Source: Mycogone perniciosa (Eukaryota > Ascomycota > Sordariomycetes > Hypocreales > Hypocreaceae). Taken from it: a stretch of DNA of 64,000 nucleotides. The position numbers were made by a program, and so were the translations under genes. This document shows, in pieces, positions 44,524 through 55,453 of this stretch. The stretch is taken from assembly GCA_025331125.1 (NCBI GenBank), contig JAOALB010000155.1, positions 56,901 to 120,900 on the forward strand. The letters are read 5' to 3'. The notes under the pieces were generated by a model. It saw only the letters and a list, made by a program, of their open reading frames with translations, made no database searches and had not been told where the DNA came from. Positions within the stretch are counted from its first letter, which is position 1. Each line of letters opens with the position of its first letter.

Positions 44524-44937
44524 GGCTGGAGCTGGGAAGAGCTGGGCGAAGCTTTGGGTCTTGGAGCTTAGGCCGGGGCTCGCGGAGCTTTCGTCTGGTT
44601 GGCTGAAACCTTGGATGAGAATCGGCGGGCTCGAAAGATGGTTGGAAGGGAGTGAGGGGCGGCAGAGCAGAGCTCGGAGGGCGGCGATGCGCGAGCAGCT
44701 GGGCGACAGAGTCGCAGTTACGTATAAGAATTGCTGCTGCCAGATGGCCGGCTTCTACTGGGCGAGGCCTTGGACTGCTGCTCGCTGCTTTGTGGAGATG
44801 CCGTTGCGCTTTCGAGGGGGATCGACATGAAGGAGAGAAGAGAGAAGAGGAGGGATGGGTTTGGGTGCAAGATTTTGGGTCTCGTCCACTTTGATTAATT
44901 TGGGGAGAGCTGTAGATAATAGCAGCAGCAGTACTCC

Positions 44938-44985
44938 GTAGTGGTGGTAGTGGTAGTGTAGTGGTAGTGGCAGTGGTGGCAAGCA
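44938..44985. repeat. GTAGTG/GTGGTA microsatellite
   Basis: Imperfect GTAGTGGTGGTA units repeat directly after a TACTCCGTA motif upstream of the DUF1688 gene. Confidence 0.75.
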
Positions 44986-47141
44986 CTATAGATAGTCAGC
45001 AGCCCGGCACCCCGATTAGGAGACCAATTTAATATTGGCTTCAACCCGCCATCCAACTGCCGCCAACAGCAATAGCGAAGGGGGACGCGAGAATCAGAAT
45101 CAGCGGCTTTTCAGAGACAATGTGCCAGCAAATTCCCCAAAGAAAATGGCGGCTTCCAGCTCCCAGGCCGCGGTGCTGTAGCCTGACAGGGGTTCACCGT
45201 TGGCTAACTCGTGGGGAGCCAAATTAGCCAACCATCTCACTGCTCAGTGGCTCGATTATTGAGACAGCCTGCTGCGAGAGCCACTCTGGCTCGGCGGCTG
45301 GTCTGCTGTGGTTGGTGGACTTGCCCTTGGGCTCCGTAAGGTACGGGGAGTAGTATTATTAGTGTGTATGTACAACTGTTTTCTGTCAACGGCGTGCCAG
45401 GGGGCCGTAGGATGCAGATGAGGATGATGATGATAGTATTATTAGTACTAGGCAGTATGTGTTGCAGCGTTAAGGGACAAGTAGTGGTCCCGGAGTGATT
45501 CGTGATCCGTAATCCCAGTGCTCGCTCTACTGGAACTTGGCTGCCCAAGCGCCTGGTGGTCGCCCTCGGGGGCCGAGTCGCAGGCGAGGTATCTACCGAT
45601 TGGCGATTGCGTGGCGATCAATGAGACGGAGGGGCCAGAGGATGGACAGGCGAGAACAGACACATGCGACTCTCGCGAGTCAGTATCGTCCTTGTAGCAC
45701 TCGTAATAGGAGTACTTCGTAGAGGGGCGTTGAGGAATTGGAGAAGAAAAGACGTGAGAGACGGATGTTTAATTACATGGAGCTTCAATCCGTATGTACG
45801 GAGTACAAGTACCTACAACTACGAAGTACTACTACCTATCGACGAAAAGAAACAAAGAGCGAGCCCCGGACCCCTGTCTCGCCGTCCTGCAGGTACGGAT
45901 GCATCTCCGGGATATTGATACTACTACGAGTCCTACTCGTACTACCATTGACTAACATCCATGGAATAATTAGGGTACGGAGTCCGGAGGCTTTAAATAA
46001 TAAGTCCATATCCATATTGTCTTTCTTGGCCGTGTCGAGATATTCCGCCTATGAGTTGTCATATTGCAGTATAGCTGTGCAATGCGCCGCCAGAACTTTG
46101 ATCAGAGCTTCAAACATTTGTACCTTGTACGCGTATTCTTCCACGGAGTATAGAATAATACAGATACTAGTGGTATTAGTATTAGTACTTAGTGCTACCT
46201 CATATTCAACCCTTACTACGAGTACGAGTAGGCATGAGTAGGTAGTATCTATTAGCCTCTCCTCCAAACGCCCGTGAACACACGCCATGACAGCCCCAGA
46301 TGCCAGACCCTCAGCCGCTCGCTCTCGCACGGGAAAAGGCAAGCCCCAAAGGTGGAATTCTCGCAGCCCGACATGTCAGTTTTTGCCCCCTGGCCTCAAG
46401 CAGATTCCAGGGACCGGCAACACCATCCGAACTGCTAGTCGCGAGACGGCGCTGCAGCTTGCAGCCTCGCACGTGGGTTCCGGGCTGAGATCTCTCCCAC
46501 GTCCGCTGTGAGACTCAGGGACGTGAAACCGACGAATGCTTTTGATGGATGGTTCAATTATAGGTGTATGTGCTCCGTACGACATAGATCATATACTACT
46601 CGTACTCGTGGTAGTAACAATACTGGCTCGCGGTGCTAAAAGGGGAACGCTGTGAAAAAAGGAGGAGGCCAATATTTCGAGAGGAAAAACACGAGATAGC
46701 GCAACCATCTTTTTATTAGTTTTCATCCAAGCTTCATTCATCCAACGCCACCACCGTCGCTCTACTCTCACAAGGGCGGAAATAGTTGGGGATTCCTTGC
46801 ATGTGATAGTCTGGCGTTACTTGTTGGGAGACAGGATGTCAGGAGATGGGATAGTAATGCAGCAGCACCCAGCAGAAGCAACCAGCGGCACCCAGAAGCA
46901 GTCCAGGTTTAAAGGGCAGATTTCAATTGCTGTCCAGTTCAAGGGAAACAAGTAAAGGCAGTTTCATTTTCATTTTTTTCTTTCGCCTCCTTTTATGTCT
47001 ATCTCTATTATCCTTTTTATCTTCCTGCCTACTCGAGCCTTGGGATCTCACCGAGAAACGGGCGGGAACATATTTAGCCGATACACCTCAACATCATGAC
47101 CAATGGAACATATTCCGTACCTGAATCTTAAATAGATATAC

Positions 47142-47157
47142 TACTCCGTACGGAGTA
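47142..47157. repeat. Perfect 16-bp palindrome of overlapping motif copies
   Basis: TACTCCGTACGGAGTA combines TACTCCGTA and TACGGAGTA sharing the central TA. It lies in intergenic DNA. Confidence 0.95.
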
Positions 47158-48325
47158 TGCTTCTCGACTTCAAGAGTTAATATTTGGGGGCACCTTCACA
47201 AATTGCGATTTTTTTTCTCGGCTAGGACGGCTCTAGGTAGTATGATGATGCCCTCATTTTGGGACTTAGTCTAATACCGGCCAGACCAGCGCGTCATCTT
47301 ATGGCCTACCATGCCACTCTAGACTGGGTCAAGGGAGCTCTATCACCAAGGGGGACTTTCAATCGATAACTTTTAGTCTTGAAGGCCCAGACTTTGGCTT
47401 GGCTGCCGCGGATATTGTGACTCTACCAGGGGGGAATATCTTCATTCTCCTACTAGCATTCTTGGCGAAACGCGGTCTTTTGGTTGCGACAAGGGGAGTC
47501 TTGCGACATGGTGGGAAGATGCACAGAAGCTGTGATTGGCTGTCATTAACTGTCAGAAGCACTACGAATCATGGGTCGTTAACAAAAAGGGACAGTGGTG
47601 TCATGGTTCACAAAAATATAAGTGCCGCCATCGCGGGCCTAGCAGATGACTTTTGTCTTCAAGTCCGACACCAATGTGGTAGTACGACTAAGTTCAAATA
47701 AAACAAGGGCAGAAACTTTTCATCTATCTGAGGACTAGTTTCTTGCCTATATTTCATACTATCTTATTAAGGAACATCCATTGACCCTTGTTTCGCTCGC
47801 TAGGTCGTCGAGAGAGAGCTTTGCGCAACGCAAACTTCAAACTTGTGTCTCCTACCCTATCGTCCTGCCTATGCTCCCCCATTCGTGGATTGCTGACAAA
47901 AGACAGCCATCTGTCGAACAGGTAATATTGCCAATGATCTCCATTGGATTGATTTGCTATTTGACTATGGATATCGGTGTCAAATATACTTTTGTATGAT
48001 GCATCGGTTGAGTTTAAATGTCGGCAATGTCAAGCCATGGTATAAACTTCAACCATTATGGAATGCTCATGGAGTACTCCATATAAACACAACGATACCT
48101 ACTGAGGCAATAAAGCCTTGGTTTTTTCCTCTTTAGAAATTCCATTTGATGTAGTGCTTATGCACAAAACCCCTAGGAACTCCAGCGTTGTAATCACCTT
48201 CATTCCGTCCGTTAGCGGTGAGACATTGCATTCTTAAGACGGTCTATTAATGACACGAACCTCCACTCATCCCGTCTTCATTTTTTCCCTGCCGTCAATC
48301 AACCTCAAAAAGGGACAGAGAATCA

Positions 48326-48967
48326 ATGACCATGGCTCTCAAGTTGGGGATTGTCGTTCTGTCGACCCTTCTATCACCTATCCTTGGCCAGCTTGTCATC
48401 CAAACAGGCATGCCCTCGGTTTCAACCAACTTTAAGCTCATCGCACATGTTTCCTCCTCTTCGCCGCCCCGGGCTAATGTTCCCGACTTCAACAACTGGG
48501 AACTTCACAGCTTTGGAGACAACGACTGCGACCGAAACGCGGTGCTGTCCAAAGACCCCATCATGACTACCAACTCCAGTTTCTTCTTCAGCGGCGACAG
48601 CACCGTCAACTATATCCACGGAGGCGAGCCGCGCATGCTCTACATCGCTAATGGAATCCGTAGAGCGGTCTGGTTGGGATGCGCAGTGCAAGGTGAATGG
48701 CACTTTGGCGTAGGAGAAAGGGACCATACCCACGCACCGCAACTACAGCTGAGATATGAAGGGACAGGCCAATTTTACGCTTGCCCCAAGGTGACGGTTC
48801 AATATGGAACGCTGGGGCAGTTATACTATCGGAAAACCTTTGAGAAGACACCGGCGCCGTGTGTGGAGGCGGATCTGTATGCGGTGTGTTCGGATGCGCT
48901 TCAGGGACGGGGGGATACGATGGTTCCCTGCTGTCGTCGAATTGGAGGCAGGGGATGTCTTTCATGA
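48326..48967 (+). CDS. Small secreted protein, unknown function
   Basis: This is a single-exon, 213-aa protein with a signal peptide (MALKLGIVVLSTLLSPILG) and predicted cleavage before QLVIQTG. The start may be 48326 (MTMALK) or 48332 (MALK). The mature part has FKLIAHV, an N-glycosylation-type NSSFFF site, and several cysteines clustered toward the C-terminus, where CC and C appear in the last 15 residues. The pattern FKLIAHV ... AVLSKDP recalls fungal secreted proteins of the DUF7907 type, but I cannot confirm it. No catalytic motif is seen. It is isolated: gene-free DNA lies upstream and a small minus-strand gene downstream. It could be an effector-like or cell-wall protein. Confidence 0.7.
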   Translation: MTMALKLGIVVLSTLLSPILGQLVIQTGMPSVSTNFKLIAHVSSSSPPRANVPDFNNWELHSFGDNDCDRNAVLSKDPIMTTNSSFFFSGDSTVNYIHGGEPRMLYIANGIRRAVWLGCAVQGEWHFGVGERDHTHAPQLQLRYEGTGQFYACPKVTVQYGTLGQLYYRKTFEKTPAPCVEADLYAVCSDALQGRGDTMVPCCRRIGGRGCLS

Positions 48968-49312
48968 GAGGGCGGGGAATTTGTTCGTATGGGCAATGGG
49001 TATCTTGGGCGGTATCAGGTAGTGGTTGTTTTGTTCATGGTTAGCTTATGGGATATACCTACGATGTGTTTTATACTGGAGTTGAGTTGAATACTTCGAA
49101 ACTTTTGAAACACGAAGAATCACAAGGTGAAGTTCATAGTATAAGACCCAGAATATGTGTATTCAGTTTATGTTATCCCAAAATAGTTTCATCGTCAAAA
49201 CCATGTCCCAATTCATGCACCCGAACACTCTACCCACCAAAGTTGCAGACTCTGTAAAATAGGCCAGCACCCAAAGACCCAAAGTGTCCTCGAGTTTCAA
49301 AACCTCCAGCGT
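48968..49312. other. Convergent intergenic region
   Basis: It lies between the secreted protein gene and the small Cys-rich gene. I see nothing else. Confidence 0.5.
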
Positions 49313-49564
49313 TCAAGGGGCAGGCCCTCCAGCGACCTGGTATTCGCCATACGCCAGCTTGCCATTGTACTCGATCAAGTCCTGGGTCACGAAGACTCCG
49401 AGCTCAACATCAATGAGGCTCATGGCAAGGTCGCCCTCGCCTCGGAGCTTTCCACACTTTTCATTACAGCAGACAGGATTGGCGATGTTGTTGCCGCCCT
49501 TTCTGCAACCCCTCTTCTTGCACTCCCACGACTTGACATCTTCGTCGATGGGTTCGGGAGCCAT
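49313..49564 (-). CDS. 83-aa Cys-rich small protein, unknown function
   Basis: A single exon encodes MAPEPIDEDVKSWECKKRGC and onward, with cysteines spaced C-X4-C-X11-CC-X3-C (WEC, RGC, NPVCC, EKCG), which could bind one zinc ion. The second half is acidic and ends YGEYQVAGGPAP. There is no signal peptide. The ATG is in good context (GTCAAGATGG) after a pyrimidine-rich leader, and a TATAAG lies about 190 bp upstream, so it looks like a real, expressed gene. No family is recognised. A role as a small zinc-ribbon-like cytosolic protein is only a guess. Confidence 0.65.
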   Translation of the reverse strand: MAPEPIDEDVKSWECKKRGCRKGGNNIANPVCCNEKCGKLRGEGDLAMSLIDVELGVFVTQDLIEYNGKLAYGEYQVAGGPAP

Positions 49565-50905
49565 CTTGACTGATTGAGTGATAGAAAAAAATGTCAGAAA
49601 GTTGCTGCGGTTGGTGGCTTGGTTGGTGTTCTGAAAGTGGATGGAGGATTGAGATCCGGGGGAGTTGAAGTGATGATTGCTTGGTTGGCTTGTTGCTCAG
49701 AGGCTGATGAGTGAAGTGATAATCCAGCATAGAGACTGGGAGAGCGAGGGATTCTTATACCTGAATTTCAAGGTCAATGCTACATCCTGTTCGTTTCCAA
49801 GAACGGTCGATTCGAAAATATCTTCCTTGTACAACACTTGTGTTGTTGGTCCGTTCGGAAAGCGTTCTTGCTTGAAGGGCCTCTGCTCAAGCAAGGGTGA
49901 TTCATTGACTTGCGAACCGGTCAGCTTGCGGTATCAATAGGACAAAGGAACTTGTAGAAGGCGCTGCAAACATTCACTCAAACAGATGATTCAAGCGAGG
50001 CATCACACACCGACAAGGGGCCATTGCTACTGAATGAATTCTCACCTACCCAGACGCAGATCAGTGAGAGGACTTCAAAGAGTAAGCCAAGAAGCTCAAA
50101 CTTATTTGGAACAATGACATACCACCTTCAAGTCAACCACATGCTTGCTCTATCAAGGAAATCTTGTCATTGGCTCAAGAAATTCTTGTACGAACGGAGA
50201 TCAAGATGCCCAGTGTTCTAGTCCATGCGGTTCGCAATGGCCTCTTACCCATTTCATATATACCGTGACTGAATTGGCAATGCTCTCATTTGTTCACCTT
50301 GTTGGGTTCATTAACTTCGCATTGAGTGTTAGAAGCATTTAGTGGTGGTCACATCTCTACGGAGTAGCGCCCCAATGACCTCAACCATATCATGTGTGAA
50401 GCTTCATATGCGGGTTGGTAGGGTAAAGCGGAATGAAACTTTGGGGAAAGCCTCGAGCTTGGACGCCGCAGGAACTATTTGGCCTACAAAGCTATGACGG
50501 ACATACTGAAGTGTGTTGGACGAGGCCTTTGTCACAAAGAACTGAAACGCACGTCCAGGAATTCTCATATCACGCGACATCCAAATCGCGCCGAGATGTG
50601 ATACATTGCTTAAAGCAGAGCTGGGACAATGCTTTTATTCCCCTAACGTTATTAGGACTACAATTGACATACGTGAATCAACTCTCCAAGCCTAGTTTCG
50701 TATATGGTTGACAGCAATCTGCACAGAGCCAACGGTGTTAGCTGTCTGGAATGCAATCAATAGGGTAGAGATACTCACCTGATTCAACACAATGACCCTT
50801 TCCTCCGCTACATTATAAGCCGGGTGCACCCTTGACACTAGGCTGATATGCTTGGCTGACCCATGCTCAGATCTCTTTTGTACTTCATGCATATGCCGAG
50901 GGAGA
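49565..50905. other. Intergenic region
   Basis: It contains the promoter of the small Cys-rich gene and, at the right end, the 3' region of FAL1. One TACGGAGTA motif lies at 50358. Open frames (for example 50433-50711) have no similarity. Confidence 0.5.
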
Positions 50906-52233
50906 TTACGAGATGAGATCCGCGACATTCATCGGCATCTCATCGATTTGGGTCGAATAATACACTGGTAAGTGTCAGCAATAGGACCAGATTTTGTTCA
51001 GGGACGGGGGGAGAGCACAACTCACATTCAATATCTCGAAGGATGCGCACGTCTTCTGTGGTCACAAAGTTGATTGCTACACCCTTGCGACCGAAGCGAC
51101 CACTTCGGCCAATACGGTGGATGTAATTCTCTCGGTTGCTTGGCAGGTCGTAGTTGATGACCAAACTGACTTGTTGGACGTCGATACCACGTGCCCAAAC
51201 ATCTGTCGAGATGAGAACCCGACTGTTGCCTTGCCGGAAGTCCTGCATGATACTGTCTCGTTCCTTTTGGGGCATGTCACCATGCATAGAGCTGACCGTG
51301 AAGTTCGCCTCACGCATCTTGTCCGTGAGCCAGTCAACCTTGCGGCGCGTGTTGCAAAAGATGACGGCTTGGGTAATGGTGAGGGTATCGTACAAATCGC
51401 AAAGGGTATCGAATTTCCAGTCTTCCTTTTCAACAGCAATGAAGTACTGTTTCAACCCTTCGAGGGTAAGCTCGTCACGCTTGACGAGAATACGGACGGG
51501 GTCGGTCATGAATTTCGTTGTCATATCGAGTACATCATAGGGAAGCGTGGCGCTGACAACCACGACCTGGGTCGCCGGTGGCAGATAACGATATACGTCA
51601 TAGATCTGCTCTCGGAAGCCCTTGTTGAGTAGTTCATCGGCTTCGTCCAAGATCAACATCTTGATGTGTCTCGTTCGAAGGTGTCGTCTCCGGATCATAT
51701 CTGCGACTCGTCCAGGAGTGCCAGACACGATGTGCTGCCCGTAGTCAAGCTTCCTAATATCCTCCCCGACATTGGTGCCGCCGATGCAGGCGTGGCACTG
51801 CACGTTCATGTAATCTCCCAATGCCATGACGACCGACTGGATCTGTGTTGCCAACTCTCGTGTAGGCGATAGGACTAGGGCTTGCGTTTCGCGCACCGCA
51901 GTGTCAATAACCTGCAGCATGCTGATCGAAAACGTCGCTGTCTTGCCGGTACCAGACTGCGCCTGCGCGATGGTGTCGCGTCCTTTGCATACTTGGACGA
52001 TGGCTCGAGACTGCACAGCTGAGGGTGATTCGTAGCCATAGGCGTAGATGCCACGGAGAAGGTTCTCTACACAAAGCGTCAGCGCATTTTCGAGTGTTTA
52101 TCTTGAGCGTATCATTAGCTGTACCTTTCAGCGACATGGACTCGAAAGTCGGGTGCACTGTCACTTCTTTTGAGGTGGAGAATTCCATCCTTTCGTCCGC
52201 CTTGCGGTCAATTCCTCCAGCGCCTTCCGCCAT
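50906..52233 (-). CDS. fal1: DEAD-box RNA helicase Fal1 (eIF4A-III type)
   Basis: Three exons (52233-52125, 52066-51026, 50964-50906) sum to 1209 nt and give 402 aa. All helicase motifs are present: the Q motif region GYESPSAVQSRAI, motif I AQSGTGKT, Ia PTRELATQI, GG, Ib TPGRV, II DEAD, III SAT, and the C-terminal VIFCNTRRKVDWLT, STDVWARGIDV and HRIGRSGRFGRKG. The last exon adds YYSTQIDEMPMNVADLIS, the eIF4A-type C-terminus. The eIF4A-III group comprises Fal1 in yeast (18S rRNA maturation) and the exon-junction-complex helicase in organisms with many introns; here it may serve both. It is divergent from the SF3A3/Prp9 gene, another RNA-processing factor, across a 374-bp promoter. Confidence 0.93.
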
Positions 52234-52607
52234 GATGATGTGATGTGTGGTGGTTTATGAAGGATGAGATGTCCAGAAAAGTCCGTTGATATTTGTGATG
52301 TTCGTGATGTTCGTCAGTCAATGGACTCGATGGAACTCGAGGGAATCATTGTCTAAAAGTTTTGGGCCAGGCTAAGCTATTGTACTATGTATCGGGCCGG
52401 AAATACTCCGGCAAAACTGATAAAGAACTTTTGACGCTGTGGGCTGAAGAGCAATCGCGACAAGGCTGGCAGACCCCAGTTGTTTTTGTTCCTTGCAACT
52501 TTGGCACCAGTCCCTGTCGCGCTTTCGGATATCCGACTCGAGGGATTGCTCTGGTATTTCGCGATACGATACCCTTCTCCTGATTTCCGTGCTGCTACTC
52601 TCGAAAA
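52234..52607. promoter_or_regulatory. Bidirectional promoter FAL1/PRP9
   Basis: The 374 bp separate two divergent RNA-processing genes. GTGATGTTCGTGATGTTCGT near 52295-52315 is a short direct repeat. No TATA box is seen. Confidence 0.5.
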
Positions 52608-54171
52608 ATGCTCGTTTTAGAGGAGCAAAGGTATATCCATGAGGACCTGGAGCGCCTCGAGCAGGGCATCGCGGATCGCATTCGCGAAGACCCGAAGCAT
52701 GTGAGCATCCCCAACTCCGCTTTCACGGACTTGGACTCACCACAAATAATGGTGCTAGATCCGCGACCGACTCAACAGAGATCACGAAGTTTCGCAACTG
52801 CTAGACCAGATCCAAGCCCAGTCCAAGAACCTACTAGATATCTACAAGGACGAGTCGGGTGTCAGGTCGCGAGAGATCCAACAGATTGGGACCGGGGACC
52901 CATTTGAAGAATTCTACAGGCAGTTAAAGGATGTTCGAGATCATCATGCGAGGTACCCGAACGAGCAGGCAGAGAACTCAGAGCAGCGGTACAAAGTGAG
53001 AAGAGCAGGCGAGGCATCAGAACCCATGCCCTATCTTGTTGATTCGCTCTTTTCAGGAGAGGAAGCATACGGCCGGTTCTTCGATCTAACTACCTGCCAT
53101 GAGTCATTCCTCAACCTCCCCAATGTCAAGCGTCTGAACTACTTGCAATACCTTGAAGCATTCGACAACTTCACACCTGGATATGGTGGTGTGAAGCGAG
53201 GGGACAAGTTGACCGACCAGTATTTCAACTATGTTGGCGGACTGAACAAATACCTCGAGTCTTTTATGAGACACACACGACCGTTGGAAAATGTGGACAA
53301 GGTTCTGAAGTCATTCGACAAGGAGTTCGAGGAGGCTTGGGCAAAAGACGAAGTCCAGGGCTGGCAGATTGAGCAAACGTCGAGCGCCGCGACATCAAAA
53401 CTACAAACAGGGGATGCTATTTGGTGTGACGACTGCGAAAAGGAATTCAAGAACGAAAATGTCTACAAAAGCCATCTCACAGGACGAAAACACATCAAAG
53501 CCGCAGAACAGCGGAAGGAAAGGCAACAGGATGCCGCTGCTAGCTCGACAAACGGTGCCAATCATGGAGCTATCTCAGCTTCGAGATTGAAGGAACGGGC
53601 GGTGGCGGAACGCGAGTATCGCGTGAAGCGCTTGGCTAGTGCAATGAGTACGGAGCGAAGCGACACACGTGTCAACGTTGAGCGTAAGCAGGGTATGACT
53701 GAGCGAGAACGTCAACAAGAACTCGACAACCTTTTCAACGCGTACGAGTCACGACCAGAACCCACAGAGGAGGGCGAAGATGGCGAAGAGAGGATCTATA
53801 ACCCCCTCAGACTTCCCCTGGCTTGGGATGGCAAGCCCATTCCTTTCTGGCTGTATCGTCTACATGGTCTCGGTGTGGAGTTTCCATGCGAGATCTGCGG
53901 TAACTTTGTTTACATGGGCAGACGGGCGTTTGACAAGCATTTCAACGAAGCCCGCCATGTGTATGGCCTGAAGTGTCTGGGCGTTTCCAACACGAGCCTT
54001 TTCAGGGACATCACGCGCATTGAAGAGGCTTTGAAGTTGTGGGAGAAGATCCAGCGAGAGAGGAAGAGGACCAGGGTGGATGAAGGAAGCATTGTGCAGA
54101 TGGAGGATGGTGAGGGCAATGTGATGCCGGAGAAGGTGTACTATGATCTGCAGAAGCAGGGTTTGCTTTGA
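52608..54171 (+). CDS. prp9: Splicing factor 3a subunit 3 (SF3A3/SAP61/Prp9)
   Basis: Two exons (52608-52700, 52759-54171) give 501 aa. The N-terminus MLVLEEQRYIHEDLERLEQG is followed, after a 58-bp intron, by IRDRLNRDHEVSQLLDQIQA. The conserved SF3A3 core includes FFDLTTCHESFLNLPNVKRL and YLQYLEAFDNF. A U1-type C2H2 zinc finger (WCDDCEKEFKNENVYKSHLT to GRKH) is in the middle and the C-terminal matrin-type finger (CEICGNFVYMGRRAFDKHFN to EARH) near the end, followed by GLKCLGVSNTSLFRDITRIE. The protein is part of the SF3a complex of U2 snRNP and is needed for pre-spliceosome assembly in the nucleus. The length matches the family. Confidence 0.94.
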
Positions 54172-54479
54172 GCTATTTGTACATTATCAAGGGACTTTAG
54201 CGAACAACTGCGGAGTTTAGGGACAATTGTTAGAGTCAGATCACAATTGAGGATAACGGCCTGTTTGCAGTTTCAAGCTCTTGATCTCCGTAGTGGAATC
54301 TTGCTTAGTCATCGCATGTCGCCCCTCCAACCAGAGATGCGGTCAAGTACGATTCTGGAAATCTGATTTTACGACTCTCTTTCACGTTGCAATTCTATTA
54401 ACATTTGATTACCTAATCTCACATTCTGTTTCTCCGTGATATGTGATACTAGTCAGCAATTTAATGCCTGTTCACAGGC
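54172..54479. other. Intergenic region between PRP9 and SLX1
   Basis: A short spacer holding the PRP9 3' end and the SLX1 promoter. Confidence 0.55.
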
Positions 54480-55453
54480 ATGGCCAGCCTTGCGAAACCT
54501 CAGCCGGCTTTTTACGCGGTCTATGTTCTACGTTCTACCGTGAAGCACGCGTCATTGTACATTGGATCAACGCCCAATCCTCCTCGCCGCTTGAAGCAGC
54601 ACAATGGGGAAGCAAAAGGTGGTGCGGTACGCACATCGCGGGATGTACTGCGGCCTTGGGAAATGATTGTTCTGGTTTCTGGGTTTCCGAGTTCAGTGGC
54701 AGCTTTGAAGTTTGAGTATTAACGACCGGCCTTGATCAGGAGTTGTAGTGTGCTGACATGAATAGATGGGCGTTGAATAATCCTCATTTGACGCTTCATA
54801 TACCGCACGAATCACGTCTGAGTGTATCGACACAGAGGAAGAGGAATGGCATGCCTAGGCGACCACGGCCCAGTCTGACGTCTATCATGTCAAATATCCA
54901 TTTGCTGACTGGCGTTCCGAGTTTTGCGCGATGGCCGCTGAACTTGCACTTTTTTGCCAAAGAGGCTCATAGGCAGTGGGAGAACTGGACCAAGTCTGCC
55001 GAGTCGCCAGGTCGATCTGACCTGAGAATCTTTACAGACTTTAGTCCATCTGGTGCTGCAGAGGATTCATCAACGACACCCCGTGGTATTCATGCCCTGA
55101 CATTGGACTACAGTTCCATGAAGGACTACGTCGAAAAAGCACACAATGTGGTGTCTTTCGAGCGAGAAGGGAAGTGCGTATATTGCAATGAGGAGTTGAA
55201 ATCTGGGCAGGGTCTATATCCGATGTGTCCCAATGGAGACTGCGAGGCAATGGGTCATCTTGACTGTTGGAGCAGACATGCCTTGGCCACTGATGAGGTA
55301 GCTGTCATACCTAATCTGTGCCAATGCCCGTCTTGCGGCAGCGAAATACGATGGGGCGATATGGTAAAGGAGCTCAGTCTTCGCACCCGCGGAGCTGACG
55401 AGGTGGAGAAGATGTTGAAGAAGAAGCGACGAGCCGAGAAAGCAGCGTCGTGA
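54480..55453 (+). CDS. slx1: Structure-specific endonuclease subunit Slx1
   Basis: Two exons (54480-54715, 54766-55453) with a 50-bp intron give 307 aa. The N-terminal GIY-YIG nuclease domain shows YAVYVLRS, LYIGSTPNPPRRLKQHNGE (catalytic Arg) and KFE (catalytic Glu) split by the intron. The C-terminal zinc finger, CVYCNEELKSGQGLYPMC ... GHLDCWSRHA ... CQCPSCGSEIRWG, is the RING/PHD-like module typical of Slx1. A basic tail (KKKRRAEKAAS) ends the protein. With Slx4 it cuts Holliday junctions and other branched DNA in the nucleus. No Slx4 gene is in the window. Confidence 0.93.

Larger units (their letters stand above)
44524..48325. other. 3.8-kb gene-free region with motif repeats
   Basis: I recognise no gene. 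The first 450 bp are the DUF1688 promoter and carry a GTAGTG-type run at 44938-44985. Four exact TACTCCGTA/TACGGAGTA motifs (44932, 45797, 47142, 47149) and two variants (45713, 45820) occur, together with many TAC/GTA trinucleotide runs between 45330 and 46240. Open frames are short and without similarity. Confidence 0.55.

Noticed and set aside
44213..44986. 257-codon minus-strand frame
   Set aside because: It is a shadow of the DUF1688 first exon continued into the repeat-rich promoter; the protein would be Pro/Thr/Ser low complexity without similarity.
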